From positions 1-7,170 of the forward strand of contig JAUXCK010000138.1 of NCBI GenBank assembly GCA_030618925.1: a DNA stretch of 7,170 nt, given 5' to 3'. The stretch comes from Desulfobacteraceae bacterium. GTDB taxonomy: Bacteria; Desulfobacterota; Desulfobacteria; Desulfobacterales; SURF-7. Below are positions 1 to 5,087 of this stretch, in pieces (positions within the stretch are counted from its first letter, which is position 1; each line of letters opens with the position of its first letter). The notes beneath the pieces were generated by a model that had not been told where the DNA came from, searched no databases, and was given only the letters and a program-made list of their open reading frames with translations. Made by a program: the position numbers and the translations under genes.

Positions 1-2
1 AT

Positions 3-65
3 AGAAAAGGCGCTTTCTACGGCAAAGACCACAATTTTAAGGAAAAGGCAAAGCTGAATTTCTAA
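3..65 (+). CDS. Possible 3' end of an upstream gene, unidentified
   Basis: Reading from base 3 gives 20 codons without a stop, then TAA at 63-65. The peptide is lysine-rich (starts RKGAFYGKDHNF, ends KAKLNF) and would be the extreme C-terminus of a gene that begins outside the window. The other two plus frames stop at 2-4 and 55-57, so the second of these also stays open over most of the stretch. The choice rests only on position ahead of a co-oriented gene and plausible residue content. If real, it is probably another sugar-cluster gene. The peptide is too short and unspecific to name a family, and it may be non-coding. Confidence 0.3.
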   Translation, partial: RKGAFYGKDHNFKEKAKLNF

Positions 66-173
66 CTCTTTTATTTTAAAAAATTCTTCAGCCGTGGTGG
101 CCGACCCAAAATAGTATGTGGTCTTTGTGGATACTTTGTTTTGTTTTCCGGCCTTAAACAAAGGAGATGATTT
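66..173. other. Leader of the amino-sugar module
   Basis: This 108-bp gap precedes the first sugar gene. It holds a clear Shine-Dalgarno AAGGAG at 161-166, seven bases before the ATG at 174. I see no hairpin-plus-T-run terminator and no convincing -35/-10 pair. The sugar genes may therefore be read from a promoter further upstream, beyond the window edge. Confidence 0.4.
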
Positions 174-1184
174 ATGATCAAAATAGGGCTCATCGGATAT
201 GGGTATTGGGGGCCTAACCTGGCAAGAAATTTTGCCAACAACAGCGATATGGAATTAAAAACCATCTGTGATTTTTCTGCAGACAGACTGAAAGCTGCAG
301 GGAAGCTATATCCTGCCGTAAATCTTTTATCCAAAATTGATGCGATTTTTGACGATAAAGATTTGGATGCAATCGCAATCGCCACTCCTGTTTCAACACA
401 TTTTGAACTGGCCCAAAAGGCACTTTTAGCGGGTAAGCATGTCTGGCTGGAAAAACCCATGACCGAAACAGTGGCCCAGGCTGAAAAGCTGATTAGACTG
501 TCTGAAAAAAAGAACAGGGTACTCTTCGTGGACCATACTTTCGTGTATACAGGGGCGGTCCGAAAGATGAAAGAGCTAATTGACAGCGGTGAACTTGGGG
601 ATCTTATCTACTATGATTCAACACGGATTAACCTGGGCCTTTTCCAGCAGGATGTAGATGTCATATGGGATTTGGCCACTCATGATCTTTCTATCCTGGA
701 TTATATCATGCCCTTTAAAAAATACAGGGTTTCAGCAACAGGGTCCCATTTCCACGGTGACAAAATAATACCGAAATCCCTGCTGACAATTTTTATGGAA
801 AACAATATTATTGCTCATATAAATGTCAGCTGGCTTTCTCCGGTAAAAATCAGACAGACCCTGATCGGCGGAGACTCAAAAATGATTCTTTATGATGACA
901 ATCATCCAAGCGAGAAAATCAAGATCTATGATAAAGGGGTTGAGCTTTTAAAAACAAAGGAAGAGCTGTATCAGATGAAGGTTCAATATCGAGTGGGTGA
1001 CATGTATGCGCCAAAGCTCGAGGGAGATGAAGCCCTTGCCGTAGGAAGCGCGCATTTCGTTGATTGCATTCTAAATGGTGCCAAACCAATCACCGGGGGG
1101 AAAGCCGGCCTTGAGGTCGTAAAGGTGTTGACAGCCTCAAAAATTTCACTTGCCAACTATGGCGCTCCAGTGGATATCACCTGA
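174..1184 (+). CDS. Gfo/Idh/MocA-family sugar-nucleotide oxidoreductase (WlbA/WbpB-like)
   Basis: This 336-aa cytosolic NAD(P)-dependent oxidoreductase probably oxidises C3 of a nucleotide sugar to the 3-keto form, which an aminotransferase then uses. The sequence shows an N-terminal Rossmann fold starting with GLIGYGYWG (residues 5-13). The family's EKP motif (93-95) carries the catalytic-type lysine. The C-terminal substrate domain includes WDLATHDLS (165-173), in which D166 and H170 match the conserved Asp/His of the family. Length is normal for the family. The ATG has AAGGAG seven bases upstream. It is followed by an acetyltransferase and a DegT-type aminotransferase on the same strand, the same trio and order as wlbA-wlbB-wlbC. 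Family membership is firm. The exact substrate (UDP-GlcNAcA or another nucleotide sugar) is inferred from context only. Confidence 0.9.
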   Translation: MIKIGLIGYGYWGPNLARNFANNSDMELKTICDFSADRLKAAGKLYPAVNLLSKIDAIFDDKDLDAIAIATPVSTHFELAQKALLAGKHVWLEKPMTETVAQAEKLIRLSEKKNRVLFVDHTFVYTGAVRKMKELIDSGELGDLIYYDSTRINLGLFQQDVDVIWDLATHDLSILDYIMPFKKYRVSATGSHFHGDKIIPKSLLTIFMENNIIAHINVSWLSPVKIRQTLIGGDSKMILYDDNHPSEKIKIYDKGVELLKTKEELYQMKVQYRVGDMYAPKLEGDEALAVGSAHFVDCILNGAKPITGGKAGLEVVKVLTASKISLANYGAPVDIT

Positions 1185-1277
1185 TTTTGTTATCGGTCAT
1201 ATGGCTTCGCCATCAGGTGCCAAGACAGAAAACAAGTGGTATTTTTATCACTCTTCGCGGAGAAGAAGGAAAATCCA

Positions 1278-1745
1278 ATGGGAAATAAGGTGATCGCTTC
1301 AAATGTTGTTTTGGGAAAAAATGTCATTTTAAATGATTTTATCAACCTGTATGGCTGCCGGATAGGCGATGAAACAAAAATCGGGCCATTTGTAGAGATT
1401 CAAAAAAATACCATTGTCGGGAAAAGGTGTAAAATATCGAGTCATTCATTTATCTGTGAAGGTGTCACCATTGAAGATGAAGTCTTTATCGGCCACGGCG
1501 TTATGTTTATTAATGATAAGTTCCCGAGGTCTGTCACAGAATCAGGTGAACTCCAGTCTGAAGAGGACTGGAAAGTTGTTAAGACAGTCATCAAAAAGGG
1601 CGCTTCTATCGGCTCCAACGCAACCATTTTATGCGGAATAACATTGGGTTTCGGTTCGTTGGTGGGTGCTGGAAGCGTTGTGGTCAATGATGTGCCGGAC
1701 AATGCGGTTGTTGCCGGAAACCCCGCAAAAAGGATAAATAAGTAG
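1278..1745 (+). CDS. Hexapeptide-repeat N-acetyltransferase (WlbB/WbpD/QdtC-like)
   Basis: This 155-aa left-handed beta-helix acyltransferase probably transfers acetyl from acetyl-CoA to the 3-amino group of the nucleotide sugar made by its neighbours. Hexapeptide-type turns run through the protein (for example NVVLGKNVIL, RIGDETKIGPFVEI, NTIVGKRCKI, GVTIEDEVFIGHG). The segment GHGVMFINDKFPR (72-84) resembles the active-site loop of the nucleotide-sugar N-acetyltransferases, with H73 a possible catalytic base. The C-terminus GNPAKRI is the usual end of this fold and contributes to CoA binding. I chose ATG 1278 because AAGGA at 1266-1270 sits seven bases before it. An in-frame GTG at 1236 would add 14 residues with no fold support. 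The gene lies 93 bp after the oxidoreductase and 46 bp before the aminotransferase. O-acetylation of another sugar cannot be excluded. Confidence 0.88.
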   Translation: MGNKVIASNVVLGKNVILNDFINLYGCRIGDETKIGPFVEIQKNTIVGKRCKISSHSFICEGVTIEDEVFIGHGVMFINDKFPRSVTESGELQSEEDWKVVKTVIKKGASIGSNATILCGITLGFGSLVGAGSVVVNDVPDNAVVAGNPAKRINK

Positions 1746-1791
1746 TGTCTATTTATATTTCTTAAACATTGTCGTCTATGGAGAGCTTTGA

Positions 1792-2901
1792 GTGAATATT
1801 CCATTTGTAGATTTAAAAAAGCAGTATGAAAACTTAAAAGCTGAGATCGATCAGGCAATTTTTGAAGTCATGGCAAACACGGCCTTTATCGGTGGACCTT
1901 TTGCAACCGCATTTGAAAACGCCTTTGCCGACTTTTGCAAAGTCAAATATTGCGTCGGCGTTGGAAACGGCACTGATGCGATTTTTATTGCCCTTAAAGC
2001 GCTTGGCATTGGCAAAGGGGATGAGGTAATCACCGTGGCAAATAGTTTTATTGCCACATCAGAAGCCATCACCATGACGGGTGCAAGGGTTGTATTTGTC
2101 GATATCAATCCTGAGACATACAATATTAACGTAGAACTGATTAAAGAAAAAATAACGGATAAGACAAAGGCGATCATACCGGTTCATCTATATGGACAGC
2201 CGGCAGACATGGATCCTATTTTAAAAATTGCTAAAAAGAACGGGCTTAAAGTGATAGAAGATGCCGCGCAGGCCCATGGTGCTGTATATAAGGAAAGAAC
2301 AATCGGTTCTATTGGAGATATGGCCTGTTTTAGCTTTTATCCTGGAAAAAATCTCGGTGCATATGGAGATGCAGGTGCAGTCGTGACGGATAATGAGGAA
2401 TTGGCTGTTCGCGCCCGAATGCTTGCAAACCATGGGAGAATCGATAAGTACAATCACGAGATTGAAGGCGTCAACTCCCGAATGGACGGAATTCAAGGTG
2501 CAATTTTAAATATTAAGCTAAAATATCTGCCGGAGTGGAGCGAAAAGCGCCGGAAAAATGCTTATCTTTATAATGAATATTTAAAAAATTACGGGTTGGT
2601 CACACCTGTAGAAATTGATCATGTGCAGGCTGTATACCATCTTTATGTCGTTCGGGTGCAAAATAAAAAACGTACAAAATTGCAGGCGCATCTAAAAGCT
2701 GAAGGCATCGCTACAGGAATACATTATCCCATTACCTTACCAAATTTAATCGCTTATCAATATCTTAATCATAAAGAGACGGATTTTCCTGAAGCCACGA
2801 AAGCGTCAAGCGAAATTGTATCTTTGCCGATGTTTCCGGAACTTTCAAAAGAACAGATTAAATATATAGCAGAAAAAATCAGTGACATCCAGATTCCGTA
2901 A
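1792..2901 (+). CDS. DegT/DnrJ/EryC1-family PLP sugar aminotransferase (WlbC/WbpE-like)
   Basis: This 369-aa fold-type I PLP enzyme probably converts the 3-keto nucleotide sugar to a 3-amino sugar, most likely with glutamate as amino donor. The sequence starts with the family signature IPFVDLKKQY. GNGTDAIFIALKALGIGKGDEV (59-80) is the cofactor phosphate and substrate region. EDAAQAHGA (156-164) holds the Asp that contacts the pyridine nitrogen. SFYPGKNLGAYGDAGA (181-196) contains the Schiff-base lysine K186, and the C-terminal GIATGIHYPITLP (305-317) is typical of the family. Length is usual. The start is GTG at 1792 with GGAG at 1780-1783, eight bases upstream. It ends the sugar module and faces the minus-strand lpd. 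The substrate assignment comes from the two upstream neighbours. Confidence 0.92.
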   Translation: MNIPFVDLKKQYENLKAEIDQAIFEVMANTAFIGGPFATAFENAFADFCKVKYCVGVGNGTDAIFIALKALGIGKGDEVITVANSFIATSEAITMTGARVVFVDINPETYNINVELIKEKITDKTKAIIPVHLYGQPADMDPILKIAKKNGLKVIEDAAQAHGAVYKERTIGSIGDMACFSFYPGKNLGAYGDAGAVVTDNEELAVRARMLANHGRIDKYNHEIEGVNSRMDGIQGAILNIKLKYLPEWSEKRRKNAYLYNEYLKNYGLVTPVEIDHVQAVYHLYVVRVQNKKRTKLQAHLKAEGIATGIHYPITLPNLIAYQYLNHKETDFPEATKASSEIVSLPMFPELSKEQIKYIAEKISDIQIP

Positions 2902-2926
2902 AGCACGCCTGACCATACAGCCCGAT

Positions 2927-2985
2927 GGTAATGCCTGAAGGGAAGTGTTGACAGAGTATCATAAAAAAGCCGGCCAGGCATCACC
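2927..2985. repeat. Imperfect inverted repeat at the convergent junction
   Basis: GGTAATGCCTG (2927-2937) and CAGGCATCACC (2975-2985) form an 11-bp inverted repeat with one mismatch, which is a G-U wobble in minus-strand RNA. The loop is 37 bases. The right arm overlaps the TGA of lpd (2981-2983). The loop holds a six-base A tract (2963-2968), read as U6 in lpd mRNA, but that tract is preceded only by a 3-bp GCC/GGC stem. A second small dyad, ACCAT/ATGGT, lies at 2912-2929. The region could act as a bidirectional 3' structure or weak terminator. It is not a textbook intrinsic terminator. Confidence 0.35.
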
Positions 2986-4414
2986 CGTGAAGCGGTCTGT
3001 CCACCGCCTTAAGGGATACCTCCTGCATGATCTCGGAAAGCGTCGGGTGCGCGTGAATGGTGGCGACCAGGTCCCTTACGGTGCCCCCCATTGTCATGGC
3101 CAGGCTTGCTTCGGCGATCAGGTCCCCGGCATTCGGGCCGATGATGTGAACCCCAAGAATCCTGCCTTTTTCAACATCTGACACGATCTTGGCCTGGCCG
3201 GCGATCTCCCCGATAACATGGGCTTTGCCGATGCTTCTGAAAAGGACCTTATCTGCACGGACCGGGTATCCCGCTTCCCTTGCCCGGGCTTCTGAAAGCC
3301 CTACGCCGGCCACCTCAGGACTGGTAAAAATCACGCCGGGAACGACTGAGTAGTCCATTTTCTGACTGCCGCCCATGGCATTTTCAGCAGCGATCCGCCC
3401 CTCTGCGGACGCTGCATGCGCCAGCATTATTTTAGTCGGCCCAAGCAGGTCGCCGATGGCATAGACGCCGGGCACACTGGTTTTCATCTGTTCATCAGCG
3501 ACAACCCATCCTTTCTTGTCCATTGTCACGCCTATTGTGTCCAGTCCTGTGTGAATGGCATTGGGTTTTCGTCCAATACACACCAGGATTTGATCTGCAT
3601 CCACGGTAAGGGGTGTTTTGCCTTTTTCCAATGGGCTTTCCAGAAAGGGGGACGGCCCGATCACTGCCCGGCGTTTTCCGCTCTTGTCCTCGACCCTGTC
3701 AAGCGTCCGGTTTACCAGGATGTTGATTTTCCGTTTTTTCATTTCCCGCTGCAAAATCTTTGAACTTTCTTCATCCACTGAAGGAAGGGGAAGCAGCCGG
3801 GACAATGCCTCCACCACGGTTACCCTGGCGCCCAGGGTCGCAAATATGAATGCAAATTCGCACCCGATTGCACCGCCACCTACGATCAACAGGGATTCGG
3901 GTATTTTTTGAAGGCCCAGTGCGTGGCTGCTGGACAGAATTTTTTCACCGTCAAAGGGAATCCCGGGAATATCCATGGGCATTGTCCCTGTTGCCAGAAT
4001 CAATCTGTCCCATTCCACCTCAAGGTCGCCCCCCTGCTTTTGTCTGACAACCGCCTTCCCGGGCCCTTTAATGCACCCCTCTCCTTCTAAATAGCGGATG
4101 TTATGGCGCTTGAACAAACCCAATATTCCTCTGGTCTGGCTCTGAATGACCGTTTTTTTTCTATCCATCAGCGGCTTCATGCGCATACGCATGCTGCCGT
4201 CTATTTCTATGCCGAATTCCCTGGCACGATTGAATTTCTCAACCAGCCGGGCTGTTGTTATCATCATTTTAGACGGGATACATCCATCGTTCAGACAGGT
4301 TCCGCCCACACTGCGACTTTCGATAACAGTGACCTCGGCACCCAGCTGCGCAGCACGTATGGCAGCCACATATCCACCGGGCCCTGCCCCGATAACGGTA
4401 ATTTTTTTGCGCAT
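2981..4414 (-). CDS. lpdA: Dihydrolipoyl dehydrogenase (glycine cleavage L protein, E3)
   Basis: This 477-aa cytosolic FAD flavoprotein reoxidises the dihydrolipoyl arm of GcvH and reduces NAD+. Visible motifs, in order, are the FAD Rossmann GAGPGG (9-14), the redox-active disulfide GGTCLNDGCIPSK (C40 and C45), the NAD site GGGAIG (179-184), the second FAD motif VYAIGD (317-322) and the catalytic pair in HAHPTLSE (H456, E461). Length is typical. I chose ATG 4414 because the FAD motif then begins within ten residues, and AGGAGA lies upstream (4425-4430, plus coordinates). An in-frame ATG at 4480 adds 22 unlikely residues. The gene is divergent from the Lrp-like regulator and gcvTH-PA, which points to a dedicated glycine cleavage role. 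It could also serve 2-oxoacid dehydrogenases. A proline-rich stretch at residues 253-270 looks like a small insertion. Confidence 0.95.
   Translation of the reverse strand: MRKKITVIGAGPGGYVAAIRAAQLGAEVTVIESRSVGGTCLNDGCIPSKMMITTARLVEKFNRAREFGIEIDGSMRMRMKPLMDRKKTVIQSQTRGILGLFKRHNIRYLEGEGCIKGPGKAVVRQKQGGDLEVEWDRLILATGTMPMDIPGIPFDGEKILSSSHALGLQKIPESLLIVGGGAIGCEFAFIFATLGARVTVVEALSRLLPLPSVDEESSKILQREMKKRKINILVNRTLDRVEDKSGKRRAVIGPSPFLESPLEKGKTPLTVDADQILVCIGRKPNAIHTGLDTIGVTMDKKGWVVADEQMKTSVPGVYAIGDLLGPTKIMLAHAASAEGRIAAENAMGGSQKMDYSVVPGVIFTSPEVAGVGLSEARAREAGYPVRADKVLFRSIGKAHVIGEIAGQAKIVSDVEKGRILGVHIIGPNAGDLIAEASLAMTMGGTVRDLVATIHAHPTLSEIMQEVSLKAVDRPLHG
3605..3658 (-). other. Proline-rich insertion segment within lpd
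   Basis: Residues 253-270 of the L protein (beginning GPSPFLESPLEKGK) are proline- and lysine-rich. They lie between the NAD domain strands and the IGRKPN motif, where a by-eye comparison with E. coli Lpd suggests about nine extra residues. The underlying DNA has short complementary runs (CCTTT at 3621-3625, AAAGG at 3644-3648). It may be a small coding-compatible repeat element or simply a variable loop. Confidence 0.3.
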
Positions 4415-4462
4415 GGTGTTTGTGTCTCCTTGTTGACGCCTGTTTGGAACTTCTCTTTTCCC

Positions 4463-4473
4463 ACCATAATGGT
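4463..4473. promoter_or_regulatory. Dyad over the predicted lpd start site
   Basis: ACCATAATGGT has perfect 5-bp arms around a single central base. It lies over the position where lpd transcription would begin if the candidate promoter is right. It could be a repressor half of the divergent control region or a chance palindrome, and the short arms keep confidence low. Confidence 0.25.
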
Positions 4474-4500
4474 TTATCACATGAAATTTGATTATTTCAA
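4473..4500 (-). promoter_or_regulatory. Candidate sigma-70 promoter for lpd
   Basis: Read on the minus strand, TTGAAA (4495-4500) and GATAAA (4473-4478) are separated by 16 bases, with a TG just before the -10. The match is moderate (-10 four of six). Transcription would start near 4466 and give a leader of about 50 bases before the lpd ATG. The -35 overlaps the first copy of the 12-bp direct repeat, so a bound regulator could block it. No better minus-strand pair was found in the gap. Confidence 0.35.
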
Positions 4501-4529
4501 CAAAATTTTTATATAATTTTGATTATTTC
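4487..4529. repeat. 12-bp direct repeat pair, candidate regulator binding sites
   Basis: TTTGATTATTTC occurs exactly at 4487-4498 and again at 4518-4529. The 31-bp spacing is close to three helical turns, so both sites face the same side of the DNA. The first copy is part of a partial dyad, GAAAT-N6-ATTTC (4483-4498). Lrp/AsnC proteins typically bind several phased, AT-rich, weakly palindromic sites of about 15 bp, and such a gene lies next door. The role as operator for both lpd and the regulator is inference. Confidence 0.45.
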
Positions 4530-4549
4530 TTTAAAATATTAAAATTATA

Positions 4550-4577
4550 TTGACAGATTCTTCATTTTTTGTATACT
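4550..4577 (+). promoter_or_regulatory. Strong sigma-70 promoter for the regulator and gcv genes
   Basis: TTGACA (4550-4555, perfect) and TATACT (4572-4577, five of six) are separated by 16 bases. An A/T-only stretch lies directly upstream (4530-4549) and could act as an UP element. Transcription would begin near 4584, giving a leader of about 27 bases with AAGGAG at 4597-4602. The same transcript may run on into gcvT-gcvH-gcvPA, since no terminator is seen before them. Confidence 0.75.
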
Positions 4578-4591
4578 GGAAAAAATTTTCC
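4578..4591. promoter_or_regulatory. Dyad covering the predicted start site of the regulator gene
   Basis: GGAAAA-AA-TTTTCC is a perfect 6-bp-arm inverted repeat that begins at the base after the -10 hexamer and spans the expected transcription start. A protein bound here would block RNA polymerase, so autoregulation by the Lrp-like protein is plausible. The motif is simple and A/T-rich, so chance is possible. Confidence 0.35.
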
Positions 4592-4610
4592 ATATTAAGG
4601 AGCCGTATAA

Positions 4611-5054
4611 ATGGAAATGGATAAGACCAGCATCGCCATTATAAAACACCTGCGGGAAGGCAGGAAATCCTTTAAGCAGATTGCAGATCAGTTATCCCTG
4701 GCTGAAAACACCGTCAGAACCAGGGTAAAAAAGTTGACGGATGACGGTGTGCTGGCCATATCCGGCTGTGTGGATCCGGAAACCCTCCCCGGGCATACGG
4801 CCGCCGTGGTGGGTGTTAAACTGAAAACCATGGACCTTGTCAACAAAGGTGAGGAATTCAGCAAATTAAAAGGCGTGATTTCGGTAAATGTGGTGACCGG
4901 CCGGTACGATCTGATCCTCATGGTGCTTCTCAACGAATCTTTCGGTCTCCTTGAATTCTATACAGATGAAGTCGCAAGATTAACCGAAGTGTTATCGGTC
5001 GAGACCTTTGTGGTCTACAAAAGCTACAACCTGAAGGTTCCCTATATATTGTAA
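4611..5054 (+). CDS. Lrp/AsnC-family transcriptional regulator
   Basis: This 147-aa DNA-binding protein probably senses an amino acid. An N-terminal winged helix-turn-helix (about 1-50) has its recognition part around SFKQIADQLSLAENTVRTRV (20-39). The rest (about 63-140) is the RAM/AsnC effector-binding and oligomerisation domain, with the characteristic turn TGRYDL (96-101). It ends with SYNLKVPYIL. Length is typical of the family. AAGGAG lies eight bases before ATG 4611. A second in-frame ATG at 4617 is possible but further from the SD. The gene sits between divergent lpd and gcvT, 33 bp from the chosen gcvT start. It is therefore a strong candidate for local control of the glycine cleavage genes, with glycine or serine as possible ligands. 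The ligand and the sign of regulation cannot be read from the sequence. Confidence 0.9.
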   Translation: MEMDKTSIAIIKHLREGRKSFKQIADQLSLAENTVRTRVKKLTDDGVLAISGCVDPETLPGHTAAVVGVKLKTMDLVNKGEEFSKLKGVISVNVVTGRYDLILMVLLNESFGLLEFYTDEVARLTEVLSVETFVVYKSYNLKVPYIL

Positions 5055-5068
5055 GGAGGGTTCCTTAC
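5051..5068 (+). promoter_or_regulatory. Hairpin sequestering an AAGGAGG sequence between regulator and gcvT
   Basis: GTAAGGA (5051-5057) and TCCTTAC (5062-5068) are perfect 7-bp arms around the loop GGGT. The left arm contains the TAA stop of the regulator (5052-5054) and most of a full-strength Shine-Dalgarno sequence, AAGGAGG (5053-5059). That sequence is too far from the gcvT ATG (5082 or 5088) to act normally. No T run follows, so it is not an intrinsic terminator. It may be an RNA processing or translational control element. Structure is seen directly; function is inferred. Confidence 0.45.
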
Positions 5069-5087
5069 ACTCTAAAAGGTTATGGGC

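Noticed and set aside
71..460. Minus-strand open frame of 129 codons over the start of the oxidoreductase
   Set aside because: It overlaps the Rossmann domain of a clear family member and shows no domain signature of its own.
1201..1213. Small hairpin ATGGC-TTC-GCCAT after the oxidoreductase gene
   Set aside because: The stem is only 5 bp with no following T run, and the next gene is co-oriented with close spacing, so it is not a convincing terminator.
1236..1277. Upstream in-frame GTG that would extend the acetyltransferase by 14 residues
   Set aside because: The added peptide has no beta-helix repeat, and the ATG at 1278 has a well-placed SD (AAGGA 1266-1270) that would otherwise sit inside the coding region.
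3416..3763. Plus-strand open frames antisense to lpd, and similar long frames antisense to gcvT (for example 5259-5693 minus)
   Set aside because: They are shadows of well-supported genes. They lack recognisable motifs or a well-placed SD, and the opposite strand encodes complete conserved enzymes.
4178..4193. Palindrome CATGCG-CATA-CGCATG inside lpd
   Set aside because: It is explained by the repeated Met-Arg codons at residues 74-79 (MRMRMK) of the protein. There is no positional reason for a regulatory role.
4415..4480. 22-residue N-terminal extension of lpd from the ATG at 4480
   Set aside because: The FAD motif normally begins within the first ten residues. A good SD precedes the ATG at 4414, and the extension overlaps the candidate promoter.
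5082..5087. Start of gcvT at ATG 5082
   Set aside because: Only two bases separate it from the AAAAGG at 5074-5079. The in-frame ATG at 5088 has ideal spacing and gives the usual N-terminus MKKTPLYEWH. The difference is two residues and cannot be settled by sequence alone.
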